From Macrolepiota albuminosa (Eukaryota; Basidiomycota; Agaricomycetes; Agaricales; Agaricaceae): a DNA stretch of 64,000 nucleotides. This document shows positions 46,790-57,516 of this stretch, piece by piece. The notes beneath the pieces were generated by a model. It had not been told where the DNA came from, did no database searches, and saw nothing but the letters and a program-made list of their open reading frames with translations. How positions within the stretch are numbered: the first letter of the stretch is position 1; every line of letters starts with the position of its first letter. Position numbers and translations under genes: made by a program. The DNA lies in contig JAMWFC010000116.1 of assembly GCA_027475525.1 (NCBI GenBank), positions 678,604 to 742,603 on the forward strand, read 5' to 3'.

Positions 46790-49250
46790 CTAATTCAATT
46801 CATCTTGGTACTGCGCCTCCCTTGGAAAGTCTTTATCCTCATCGAAATCTGCCTCACTAGTCAATTTTGTACGCTTTGTAGGTCGAAGTGGAAAATCTTC
46901 ATCAATATCAATATGACGCTTCCGAACTCCTCGAGATACTGCAGATTCAAGATTGCGAGACTGATTAGCTAGCTCATTTTCCAATAACTGATAGTAAAAG
47001 TTTTAGTTTATAGCACTTAAACTCTACTCGATAGGGTCTCACCATAGTTCCATGTTTAGCAACAAGAAGTAACTTATCTAGATGAATTAATGGTGCATTC
47101 TTTTGCCCAATCTTGATGGTGCAAAAACTGATACTTGCTTCAACAAGTTGCCCAATGCGAAAAACTCCAGGATAAGCAATCTGCTTGTACGTCTGCCTAT
47201 AAAGAGGGGCTGCGGTGGCTCAGCTGGCACCATCGCAGTCCTAGGGGGATCACATGATTTCTCAAGTGCAAGGTCAGGGGTTCGACTCCTGGCTAAGTGC
47301 GCCTGTGTGGAAAACACCTTAGACACCACGTGGGTTATTCAACACCGCCGGAAAGCCACCGCCCTCATGTGTTTGCTAGGGAGGCTTTGTTGTGCAGGCC
47401 AAATGGGTTACCAACAAGCACGTGACTTGAGGAGGCAATGTGACCATTACGCTCATGTCCAATCAGAAAAAGAGAGGATTCCCCGGCACGAAGGATTTGG
47501 AAGAGGGAAAACTGTACCTCGCTGACCAAGCATGCCGTGGCACGGGTAGGTGTGAAAATAGGGAGGTCAAATGAGCGCAGCTGGCTGAGTCCGCCTGCAT
47601 CGGTTGCCGAAGTACCGAGTGACCCATCGGATGGCCCGGTTAGTAGGCCTGGGCCTTTAGGTCTCATACGGACTGTGGGGTTCCCCTGAACGCTGGTCCG
47701 ATCTGTCGCTGCCTGAAATGGGGGTTGCAGGGCGCTTTACCGAAAATAGCATCTGGGCGTAGGGGGGGTTAGAGTCATGGAGCCTCGGCTATAATGGCAA
47801 GCATTGCTGAAAGTAAACGGGTCCAATAATTGGAACGGCATGTTAACGGCAGATAGGACAGGATTTGAATACGTGAAGTAGTATAAACTCTGACGAAGTG
47901 CTTGAGTAGGCTCAAATTGTAGTAAAATGGCTACGAGGCGTAACCGGCATGCTTGAAAAGGCATCAGGCCGGAGTACATACCGGAGTGTCCATAATTAGC
48001 GTACCCTTACATACTGTGGGAGTTAGGACACTATGCCCATGTACAAAATAACTCTCTAACGAAATAAACTAATTAGCGTACCCTTACATACTGTGGGAGT
48101 TAGGACACTATGCCCATGTACAAAATAACTCTCTAACGAAATAAACCGACACATCATCATCATCATCATCTGCCTATAAAGACTGCTTTATTTTTCAATT
48201 AATTGATCAATAAAAGCAAACTTACCTGCTTCCATGGTTAGGAACTAGTTCGTGAAAGACAATAATATTGTCATCAGTATGTACATATCTACCAGTCTGA
48301 AGTAGACCAGTAAGAACGCCGTGATTGTCTACCGCCTCAGGAAGTGCTATTTCAGTGAGCCATATCTACCAGTCTGAAGTAGACCAGTAAGAACGCCGTG
48401 ATTGTCTACCGCCTCAGGAAGTGCTATTTCAGTGAGCAAATGACTCTGCCCTTTTGGTGTACAAATCCTTGTCTTTGGGCAAATAGCATGTGTCCCTGGA
48501 AGAACTTGATAAGGTTTATACGCATTCATATCACCTTCGGCAAACGTTCCATCGAAATAAGAGAAAATAAGATCTAGTGCTGCTAAATCGTCATCAAAGT
48601 AATCGCAATTGTTTGGTGCGATAATGGTAACGAAGTAATTTAATGAATTGGAGTCGTTTCGGCGAACACTAAATAATAGCTTGAATAAGTTAAAATTGAA
48701 TAATAACAGCAAATATGGCAACAGACCGATAATTGTTTGGAAGAGGAGGAAGCCTGAACTCTAGAATAAAGCCAGAGAAATCAAGCAAAACTTCTGAATC
48801 TGTTCCACAATAAACAAGACATTTAAAGCCACCGGTGACAGACTTGACTTCAAATGCCTTTTTAATTTTCTCCATTGTATCATAGTATGCAAGTTGGCGA
48901 CAAAGGGAGGCACCTGCGAGTCGCAAGTTCGCAAAAGAAGTTGCTTGATTGACTATAATGAATACAAAACATCATCAGAATAATGAGAAATCACATGTGT
49001 ATTTTGACTTTCCTGCATCTTTGCAATTCCAAATTTCAATCCTCTTATCTATGGAAAGTTGCGACAGTGATTGCAATTGATGGTTGTCCATTTCGAACAT
49101 CTGAATGAAACTATATAAATATGGCATCAGCAAACTTGCAGTAAAGTGTGTTGTCCTCTATGATGATTATATAAGAAGAAGTGTCTTACCATTTAAAAAC
49201 TGATACACCACAGTGAAGTTGCCTCTTGCATTGATTACACTATTATAGAG
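46790..49250 (-). CDS. Agaricomycete orphan-family protein, 5' end cut by a gypsy LTR
   Basis: The supported exons, read on the minus strand, are 48952-48727, 48668-48226, 47196-47043 and 46987-46790. Their introns run from GTCTGT to TTTAG (58 nt), from GTAAG to TATAG and from GTGAG to TCAG, and the phases agree when the 77-bp duplication at 48284 is removed. The third exon has FRIGQLVEASISFCTIKIG; the fourth is acidic/basic with RKRHIDIDEDFPLRPTKRTK, a possible nuclear signal. Upstream exons seem to continue (for example NSVINARGNFTVVYQFLN at 49250-49190, donor GTAAGAC), but stop exactly where the LTR begins at 49251, so the start is missing. A SINE lies in the second of the three introns. 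The iVEaxxSF motif resembles Agaricomycete proteins of unknown function that I recall. The gene may be dead because of the LTR. Confidence 0.6.
47192..48182 (+). mobile_element. tRNA-derived SINE with 14-bp target duplications, in an intron
   Basis: TCTGCCTATAAAGA at 47192-47205 is repeated at 48169-48182. Between them are a tRNA-like head (A box TGGCTCAGCTGG at 47216-47227, B box GGTTCGACTCC at 47279-47289), about 800 bp of body and a (CAT)n tail ending at 48168. The element itself is 963 bp as assembled, about 886 bp without the 77-bp duplication at 47993. The target duplication carries the 3' splice site of the minus-strand host gene. Confidence 0.9.
47993..48146. repeat. 77-bp tandem duplication 14 (probable assembly artefact)
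   Basis: taattagcgtaccctt... recurs at exactly +77 within the SINE body. Confidence 0.92.
48284..48437. repeat. 77-bp tandem duplication 15 (probable assembly artefact)
   Basis: catatctaccagtctg... recurs at exactly +77 in a coding exon. With it the frame stops; without it the frame runs on to the next donor with the correct phase. Confidence 0.95.
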
Positions 49251-49985
49251 TGTCAGGCTCTGCTGAGTCGGGGGCTTTCTGGGAAAGCAACACACTTACA
49301 ATGCGGACTTGATCTATGGATACTCGGGTGTCTGGAACTCTGGGGCTAGGACTCCGGGGTTCAAGACATGGACAGGGGTGATCCCGGAAGAGGGAACTTG
49401 ATCCAGGGGTTTTGGTTTTGAGTAGCTGAGAGTTGGGTAGGGGTTGAGTCGTGAACCGGGGGTTTTAAGACGAGATCGGGTTAACAAATTAGAAGTCGTG
49501 AAGTGCGTACCAGTCTTAGAGCACGCAATTATCCAAGCATGCCAGTTAAAGCGTGCCAGTCAGTGCGTACCAGTCAAGCAGAGGACATGCAACAATTCAA
49601 GTAATCCAAGTTAGGGTAATATCAAGACTAGTGAATACAACAGAGAACTATGCTATAAGTACTACGGGACTGGGTCTCGGGTTCCAGGGTGTCTGGGATG
49701 GGTTCCAGGAGTCATTGAGTAGCAGGCAGGGACTGTATACTTGGATTGTGTGTGTGGGGTGTGCGATCAATTGGCACTGTGATGTGTGATGCGTGATGGC
49801 TGGAGGTGAGTCACGTGATCCAATCGTTGATTGGGGTTGGTGGCAGCTGATGGCAGTCCTTGATGCGCGTGATGGCGGTGTCAGTGGTCGTGATGGTGGG
49901 GCGTGTCCTGTGGGGTCAGAGAGAGAGTCCTGGATGGTGTTCCAGAGGTGTTCCAGGGCGGGTCCAGAGGGGAGGGGTCGTGACA
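49251..49985 (-). repeat. LTR-T: 3' LTR of the chromodomain gypsy element
   Basis: 735 bp, TGTCAGGCTCTGC to GGGTCGTGACA, with 5-bp inverted ends TGTCA/TGACA. It abuts the coding exon of the orphan gene to its left. Confidence 0.88.
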
Positions 49986-49999
49986 TCACCCCCCCCTCA
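49986..49999 (-). promoter_or_regulatory. Polypurine tract of the chromodomain gypsy element
   Basis: The minus strand reads TGAGGGGGGGGTGA directly before the LTR, fixing it as the 3' LTR. Confidence 0.75.
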
Positions 50000-50140
50000 G
50001 CGCCGAGACCCTCCGAGGCGCGCACAGCCGGTGGTTCGGACTGGGGTCCAATTGTGGGATCTGGCACCTGACCTGCCCCGTATCAAAAAAAAAAATTTAC
50101 CATCAAACTCAACCATGTCACGTACGCTGACGCATTCCCC

Positions 50141-51962
50141 ATGTGGGAGGCCCAGGATGCCCGGTATTGGCGCCGCCTGGATCAGGAGCGCATCGCGGCG
50201 CTCTTTCAGCAACGTAGGTGCATTCACGTGTTCTTGCTTGGCACAATCAACCCCTCTGTTTTAGAACAACAAAACGCACCTGCCCCGGAGGTGGGACCCA
50301 GTCGCCTGCCGGAGACTGTGCCTGAGGCAGACCCGGCCAGTCTCCTGGCGTCGGTTCCTGGGTTGATTTCTCAGGTGGGTTCCAGTCGTCCCACGCCCAC
50401 TGTCACGCGGATGACTGTCTGGCCCCCCCGCCCTCCTTTCTCACCTCGCCCTTGTCTGGTCGCCCCACGTTTTGGTCAGTTCAGGATGGCCCCTGGTACT
50501 ATATTGACAGTTCTGGAGGACCTGCATATCCCATGGGCAGTCGTGTCGCAGTCGTTGTTTGAGCAGGCCCTTGAGAGGCCCTGGGGGTTGCCCATCCATG
50601 CGTGGTGCGTCAGCAATGGGCCGGTAAGTGACATTGTACCTTGTGGTCGCCGCTAATGCTGACCCAGTGTGTGCACTGTGCTCGTTGGCTGGTGCCGTGT
50701 CTTTTCGAGGCCCCCAGCCCGTCGTCCTGGAGAGACTCGTCAGTATGCGAGGCATGTCGCCTTAACCACGAGCGCTGTTCCATTTCAGTGTTATAGAGGG
50801 TGCGCTGTATGGCACAGGAGCAGGGGTGGCCGTTGGGGGGGGGTGACACGCAGGATAGGGGTGGAGGAGAGGGACTGGGTGGTCGAGCCGCCAATGGGAG
50901 CGCCAGGGGGTTCTGGGGGGGACGGGGCCCCAACGAGGGGGTCTCGGGTGAGGGGGGTGGTGGGGGTGGGTAGTCAGGGCCAGCCTGTGGTCTTGATCAT
51001 GCGCCGGGCAACCTGGGCTGGGGTGAGCGGGGCGGGGCGGGGTCATGTCGACAAGGGAAAGCGGCGGGCGTTGCCCAGTCCTTCCCCTGGGCCTTCCAAG
51101 CGGCTGCAAGCGTTGCCCAGTCCTTCCCCTGGGCCTTCCAAGCAGCCGCAACTTTCTCGGGAGGCCCCCTCCCCAACCCCTCCCCTGCGTCTGTCCCCAG
51201 CGGCGTTCTCCCCCTTGTTGGGGTGGCCGCTGAGCATTGACATGGCGGCGCTGCAGGAGCATGTGGACTGGGCCAAGCAGGAGAGGGGGGAGCTGGCTGA
51301 CCACCACCAGGTCATGGCCGAGCAATTGCACGGGGTTCAGACGACCCTGGCTTGGAGCGAGGAGGCGGTGAGGCAGGAGGTGGCGGCTTGTCGGTGGGTG
51401 GAGGAGGACCAGGGGGTGGTAGTCTGGAAGCTGCAGGAGGTTCAGGTCGCATGGGGGGCATTGGAGGCTGAGCGGGACGTGCTGCAGGCCCGGCTGGAGC
51501 AGGGGGCAGGCCATCTGGAGCCGGCCCCTCAGAGCTTGCAGGACTTGGTCGTCGCCTGGATGGCAGCTTTGAGTTAGTAGTTCGAGCTGCTTTCCTGTGT
51601 CCTGCACTGATTTTCCAGGTTGGGCCCGGGAGCACCGCCTGCTCCTGGATGGGGCAGCTGTGGCGTTAGCCTCCCTGCAGGAGAGTCAGCGGCCTGAACT
51701 GGCAACTCCCAGGGTGGAGCATGGGCTGGACCTGTTGGGGAGATTAGTCTTGGCGCACTGGCGGAGGAACGTCCCAGCACCAGGGACCTGGTTCGAGAGG
51801 GTCCTGGACGAGGACAAGCCACTCCTGACCTGGGACCAGCTGATGGAGGAGGCGTCACGACAGTACGTTCTGGGGGAGTGGGAGGGGGAGGAGCCTCAGG
51901 GTTGGCCGTCGAGGTCCAGTGGGGGGGAGGATGGGGAGAGGGGCCCAGAGACCCCTCACTAA
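50141..51962 (+). pseudogene. Antisense accessory gene of the chromodomain element: Zn2Cys6 cluster and coiled coil
   Basis: Exon 1 (first in-frame ATG 50141, though the frame is open from 50072) ends at 50623; a 44-bp intron (GTAAGTG to CCCAG) leads to 50668. Exon 2 starts with a textbook Zn2Cys6 spacing, CX2CX6CX15CX2CX6C, at 50668-50778 (CVHCARWLVPC, CEACRLNHERC). Soon after, a TAG stands where CAG would read on, and the frame shifts through G-rich repeats. A Pro/Ser-rich part with a 14-residue repeat follows (near 51065-51150), then a coiled coil (AALQEHVDWAKQERGELADH to about 51500). A probable intron ends TTTCCAG at about 51618 before a last exon to 51962. The plan matches the genes at 14368 and 23653 although the element belongs to another gypsy clade. 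Function is unknown; the copy is decaying. Confidence 0.65.
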
Positions 51963-52186
51963 CAGGTCATTCTTTCTTGGTAGCTATGTTATGTGTTCTA
52001 TATTATAAGGTAGCGAGTCTCATAAAAAAATGTATATACTTGTTCTACCAGAGTAAGTGTAAGTGATTTGGCGGGAAGGTTGGAAAGAGACCTTCCCCTG
52101 ATTTCGGGCACTGCTGTGAAAAAAGGTACTAAAAGGGAGTAAAATCTAGAGAGGAAGGGCGGAAAATATACATGGGAGTTGAATCC
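51963..52186. other. Gap between convergent gene ends
   Basis: 224 bp between the accessory gene and pol, which end tail to tail; no feature was seen. Confidence 0.5.
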
Positions 52187-55100
52187 CTACTGAGCCCAGA
52201 GGTGGGGGTTACGCCCACTACTGCCATCTGTGGGTCCTGCGCCTGGGGGGGGTTGTTTCCTGGGTGCCACTGCTGGAAGTCCAGAGTTTGTCAAGGGTGC
52301 CTTCGAGGTTTCGGCATGGTTCCCAAGTGTCGTCCTCTGGGCCGTATCTCTTCCATCATACGAGGAAGTGGGGTCGTCCACAGATATTCTGGGAGTCGAG
52401 GATGTCTTCAACCTCGTAGTGGTACTCGTCCTCGACCTCGACCGGGGGAGGGGGCTCGGGGCGTCATTCGGGGAAGGGATCCGGGGGGTGTCGTTCCAGG
52501 AGGCAGATGTGGAATACTGGGTGCAGACCTTTAAGTCCTGGGAGGAGCTCGATCTTGTAGGCATGGGATGAGACTTTCTTCAAAATCTTGAATGGGCCGA
52601 GGCGCTTGTGATCGAGTTTTGGGGAGGGCCAGCGGGTGTGGAGGTGGCATTGATCTAACCTTACCTTTGTCCTGGGGGTCCAGTCAGGGGTGTCTTCCCA
52701 TTTCCGGTCAGTGTGTTTCACATAGGCCTGGTTCACGGTGTCAATCTCTTCCCAGAGAAACTCGTGGAGGGACTGGAGATCCCAGGCGACCTCGTGGGTG
52801 GCATGCAATGGGATGTCCCAGAGCGAGAGCGTCAGTCGGAGGTGGTATCCCTTGTTGGCAAAGAAGGGTGATACCCCGGTGGCAGAGTGCGGTGTGTTGT
52901 TGTAGGTGAACTCAGCCAGGGGGAGCTCAGCATGCCAGTCATCCTGCAAGTAGTTGACGTACAGTCAGAGGTACTGCTTGAGAGACTGGTTGACCCTTTC
53001 GGTTTCACCATTGGTTTCGGGGTGGTAGGCAGTAGAGAGGTTAGTCTTTACTTCAAGGGCCTTACACAGGGAAGTCCAGAACTTGGACATGAAGAGTGGG
53101 CCATGGTCAGAGACGATGTCGTCCGGGAGTCCATATTTGGTGAAGACGTGCTCAAGGAACAGCCAGGTGAAGTCTGGGGCGGTGTCCATGGTGTGGCAGG
53201 GTAGGAAGATGCCCTGTTTGGTTAGCCTGCACACAACGACGAGAATGGCATTGAACCCTTCAGATTCCAGGAGTTTGACAATGTGGTCCAGGGATATGGA
53301 GGACCAGGGGCGTCGTCCAACCGGCAGGGGTTTCAGGAGTCCATATGGTCGGTGTCAGGGGACCTTAGCCTGGAGGCAGGGTTCGCATGATCGAATGTAA
53401 TGGGTCACATCCTTCTTCAACCCTGGCCAAAAGTAAGTCCGGGAGATAAGCTGGAGGGTCTTATGTATTTCAGGGTGTCCCCAGAGTTTGTGGTCATGGT
53501 GTTGACGGAGGACATCGTAGCGGAGTCGGGGGTGATCCGGGACGTAGATGCGGCCATCCCAGAGGAGGAGTTTTTTGTCGGGGAACAAGGAGAAGGCAGG
53601 GTCCCGGTCGGTTCCATCGGGGGGGTTGCGGGGGTCATGGTCGGTGAAGTACTTGTCTCGGGGGGCGTGGCGGATCTGGCTCAGGGTCCCTTTGTCATTT
53701 AAGATCAGTACGGCATTCAGATGTTTGGGAGGGATCACCACGCAATGATTGAACGCATTGTGTTCCGCCTCGAACGACTTCTTGGGGTAGACATCCAGTC
53801 GACGGGTGAGGGCATCAGGTTTAGCTCCAAGTCGTCCTGGGCAGTACTGGATTGTAAAGTCATACTCCGAGAGGATCTCGGACCATCGGGCCTGCCATCG
53901 ACTAAGTTGTTTGGTCGTGGTGAAGTACTGCAGGTTGTTGTGATCCGAGTAGACCTGAATCTGGTGCCGGGCTCCTTCGAGGTAGGCTCGCCATTGTTTG
54001 AAGGCTTTGACAATGGTGAGGAGCTCCTTGTTGTAGATGTTGTAGTTGAGCTCAGCATCGATCATGGACCGGGTGTAGAAGGTGACTGGCTGGGGCTCCC
54101 CACCATCAGATCCCATCTGTGAGAGAATTCCGGCGATGGCGTAGTCAGAGGCGTCACATTCCAGGATAATTGGGAGGGCCAGGTCGTAGTGCCGGAGGAC
54201 GGGGGCGGCTGTGAAAGCCTCCTTGAGCAGGTTAAAGACGCTCTGGCACTTACTGTCCCAGTTCCAGGCAACATCCTTGCATGTGAGCCAGTTGAGGGGT
54301 TTCATGATACCAGAGTAGTTGTCTATAAACCTCCGGTAGAAGTTAGCGAAACCCAAGAAGGATTGTACTTCCTTCACGTTCCAGCGCTGCAGCCAGTTGA
54401 CGATGGCCTCGACCTTGTGGGGGTCCATGCGAACACCATTCGGGGATATGATGATGCCGAGATACTCAACCTCTTCCATGTGGAATGAACACTTCTCGGG
54501 CTTGGCGTGGAGGTTATGCTCCTGGAGGCATTCGAGGACTTGCCGGACATGCTTCTGGTGGTCCCCCTTTGAGTCGGAATAGATGAGGATGTCATCCAGG
54601 TAGACGATCACAAAGATGTCGCTCATATTGTGGAAGATGTTGTTCATGAAGTATTGGAACGTGGTGGGGGAGTTAGTCATTCCAAAAGGCATCACAAGGT
54701 ACTCAAACAGACCATACTGTGTGCGAAACGTGGTTTTCCACTCATGTCCTGGGGCGATGCGGACATTGTTGTAGCCAGAGCGGAGGTCGATTTTTGTGTA
54801 AACCTTGGCACTGCAGAGTCGATCGACCAGGTCGCCAATGAGCGGGAGCGGGTAGCAGTTCTTCTTGGTGATCTTATTGAGTCCCCGGTAGTTGATGCAG
54901 AGTTGGAGCGAACTGTCCTTCTTCTTGGCGAATAGAACCAGGGCTCCAGCGGCAGAGGTGGAGGGTCGGATAAATCCCTTACCGAGCATTTGGTTGAGGT
55001 AGTCCTTCAGGGCCCGGAGTTTGACTTCTGACATGTTGTACACCTTGCCGAAAGGGGGGGCAGCTCCTTCCTTGAGGTCGATAGTATGGTCATAAGGGCG

Positions 55101-56309
55101 GTGAGGGGGAATCTCTTTGGCGTCTCCTTTGGAGAATACATCAGCGAACTCGTGATACTCCAGGGGGACTACTTCTCGGAGGATCTGCTCCTCAGTTTTC
55201 TTTTCTGGGGGGATAGCATCCCCTCGTAGGTGTTCTTCTGGGAGAGATGGCAAGGTGTGTAGCTGAAACGTAGGGGTTCCGTCCTTCATGAGGTGGGCAA
55301 AGGGGGCGGCTCCAATGATCCTAATGTCGAGTGCATTTGGGTCAATCGGAGTCGCAGATGCATCGGCCAGAGCGGGTGTGACATGTGTCTGAGACCGACT
55401 CGGGTAGTTCGGCCCTTTGTACTTGTTCTGAGGAATGTTTGGAGGCAGATCGGGGGCCTTGTGGGCTTGGATGGGCATGCATGGGGCATGCGTGGGGGGT
55501 GCGGCTATCATCCTGGAGGTGTCAGGCATTGGGTTGCTCCCTAGGGCCCGGAGGTGCATGGTGGTCGAGGGGTGGTCTTTGGGTCCCGGGAAGGTCATGG
55601 TGAGCGTCCTCCAATCGATATCAGGGTTCGTGTCACGTAGCCAAGGTAGCCCCAGCACCATCGGGGTCGATTCATGAAGTTGCGTGACCAGGAAGCTGGA
55701 GGTGAACTCGTAGCCGTTGTCCAAGGTCATGTGTCCTGAGTGAGACCTCTGGATAGGGCCGGAGGAGGAGAGGGTGCCGTAGAGGCGTTGCAGGTGGAGG
55801 GGCTGGTTGAGGGGGTCATGGGGAAGGTCGAGGGCGTCGCTGATGAAAACTCCGGTGGCTCCGCTGTCGATGAGGGCCGATATTGGTCCTGGGGTGCCAT
55901 CCAGCCTGGCATTGATGACAAAGGACCGGGACAAGCGGGACTGGAGTCTGGGGGGTGGTGGGGGCCCGTCCTTTGGGGTAGGATTCAGAGAGTGGAGGAT
56001 GTCAAAGGGGAGCTGCTGGTCGTTGGGCGTCAGGTCCTGGGTCAGGTGGAGGGTAAGATGTCGCCAATCAATGCAGGGGTTGGTGTCTCGGAGCCACAGG
56101 AGCCCTAGAACCAGGGGTGTGGAAGGGTGGAGTTTGGTTATCAACATCTGGAGGGTGTGAGTCTGTCTGTTGGCGAAAGTAACGGGCATACGCACGAAGT
56201 GAGTGATGTCTCCTGCCGTAGAGGTGTTCCCATCAAAGAGGCAGAGTCGTACCGGGACCGGGAGTTGTTGAGCAGGCTCTGGGGCTAGGGTAGACAATGC
56301 CTCGTCCAT
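52187..56309 (-). pseudogene. Chromodomain gypsy pol: protease, RT, RNase H, integrase, chromodomain
   Basis: The 984-codon frame 53355-56309 has two protease-like halves: the first (WLRDTNPCIDW) lacks its catalytic start, the second has IDSGATG near residue 148 and WLRDTNPDIDW. RT follows (CINYRGLNKITKKN; YLDDILIYS near residue 570), RNase H (LECDASDYAIAGIL; YSDHNNLQYF) and the integrase HHCC region (HHDHKLWGH to CEPCLQ). The integrase core continues in 52965-53234 (LDHIV, DIVSDHGPLF, HPETNGETERVN) and 52464-52949, then a chromodomain at about 52290-52430 ([21 protein letters not shown]). Frames are separated by TGA stops at 53355, 52965, 52464 and inside the chromodomain, each explicable as CGA to TGA. 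The chromodomain marks it as a chromovirus, a group that targets heterochromatin. Confidence 0.88.
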
Positions 56310-56320
56310 GAAGTTTTCTG

Positions 56321-56849
56321 TGTAAGGGCGACCTCTAGAGGCTGTGGCTCAGTCACACAGCTGGCAGAGGGAGATCCAAAGTGTATTAGAATACATACTG
56401 ACAATATCAAGGTAGCTACTCACCTGGCAGAGGGAGATCCAAAGAGAACAAGTCTAGGAATTCCCTATGCCAGGTTGGACGCTTCTGGGGCCTCTGAAGT
56501 GTGGGAAACAACTGTACAGTACAACAAAACCTTAAAAACTCAAAAATTGACTAACCAAACAACTGTGCAAACAAGGCAGGAAATCTCCAGACTTTAGAAG
56601 TCAGAAAGGCAAACTCCAGCTTATATAAGCAGTCTGGAAGTGGTGCTGAAGGGCCTACACTTGTCTGAATGGTAGCTAAAGAACCAGAGCATCTCAAGGG
56701 CTGAGAGTAGTACTAACAGATAGTATTGAAAGAATAGAAACAGTAAAATGAAATAATGTCAGAAGAAATAAGAGAATGAATGAAGGGAGAGTGAAGAGAT
56801 AAGGAGTGAGAAAAGGAAGAAATGAGGAGAAATGAGGAGTCCCCTGACA
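56321..56849 (-). mobile_element. LTR-S, full length, reverse orientation
   Basis: It begins TGTAAGGGCGACC and ends AGTCCCCTGACA, 529 bp. It truncates the gypsy polyprotein. No target duplication was found. Confidence 0.8.
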
Positions 56850-56864
56850 GTTGACACCCTTGGA

Positions 56865-57144
56865 TGGAAAATTGCCTACACAAACACTTGTACAAATAAG
56901 GGGCAAACTCTGGCAAACTCTGGCTTATATAAGTGGTCTGGAAGCGGTGCTGAGTGGGCCCATACTTGTCTGAATGGTGGCTAAAGAACCAGAACATCTC
57001 AAGGGCTAAGAGTGGTACTAACAGATAGTGTTGAAAGAATAGAAACAGTAAAATGAAATAATGTCAGAAGAAGTAAGAGAATGAATGGAAGGAGAGTGAA
57101 GAGATAAGGAGTGAGAAAAGGAAGAAATGAGGAGTCCCCTGACA
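56865..57144 (-). repeat. Partial LTR-S, reverse orientation
   Basis: A second, partial copy 15 bp to the right, ending in the same AGTCCCCTGACA. The partial-then-full order (read in LTR sense) is the same as at 32239-33060. Confidence 0.7.
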
Positions 57145-57511
57145 AAAATGATGTTGCAAACACCACCGAAGATACTTTTGATGATCTTCTGATGCTGCTT
57201 CTGACAGAAATAGGTCTCATTGCTTGCTAACATAAAACTTGAAACTTGCTAAAAATTACCAGACTGCTTTTGATAGAAATAGGCCACATTGCTTGTTAAC
57301 ACGTTGAAACTTACTAAAAATTACCTGATCTTAGCAAACCAATGTTGAAAGCAAAATAAATGACTTCTAATCAACACAAGTGTGAAAATAATTTCTAATT
57401 CTAGTTAAATTAACGTGCTTAAAAATGATCGGCGACTCCACTGTTTTTGTTATTGCTCTAAATATGGTAAGTGTGAAAACGCTTTTTGAGGATAACGAAT
57501 ATGCTTTAAAA
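57145..57511. other. Short unique stretch between LTRs
   Basis: Contains two imperfect copies of a unit of about 75 bp (gcttctgacagaaataggtctcattgc...) and, on plus, a possible first exon ATGATCGGCGACTCC... ending in AATATG before GTAAGTG at 57463. That exon could belong to the gene at 58320 with the solo LTR in the intron, but the phases do not agree with a simple join. Confidence 0.35.
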
Positions 57512-57516
57512 CAATC

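Larger units (their letters stand above)
49251..56320 (-). mobile_element. Chromodomain Ty3/gypsy element with antisense gene, 5'-truncated
   Basis: The 3' LTR is at the left (49251-49985), preceded in the minus sense by a purine tract. Pol lies at 52187-56309 and an oppositely transcribed gene at 50141-51962. Gag and the 5' LTR are missing: 11 bp upstream of the first Met of the pol frame an unrelated LTR-S begins (56321). No target duplication can be matched. The LTR at 57517 is a separate solo insertion with its own duplication, not the partner. Confidence 0.82.

Noticed and set aside
47206..47300. Functional tRNA gene
   Set aside because: A and B boxes are good, but the sequence sits in an element with 14-bp target duplications and a simple-repeat tail, so it is a SINE head.
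51065..51150. Direct repeat in the antisense gene of the chromodomain element
   Set aside because: The period is 42 bp (14 codons, in frame, one or two differences), so it is a natural coding repeat and not part of the 77-bp series.
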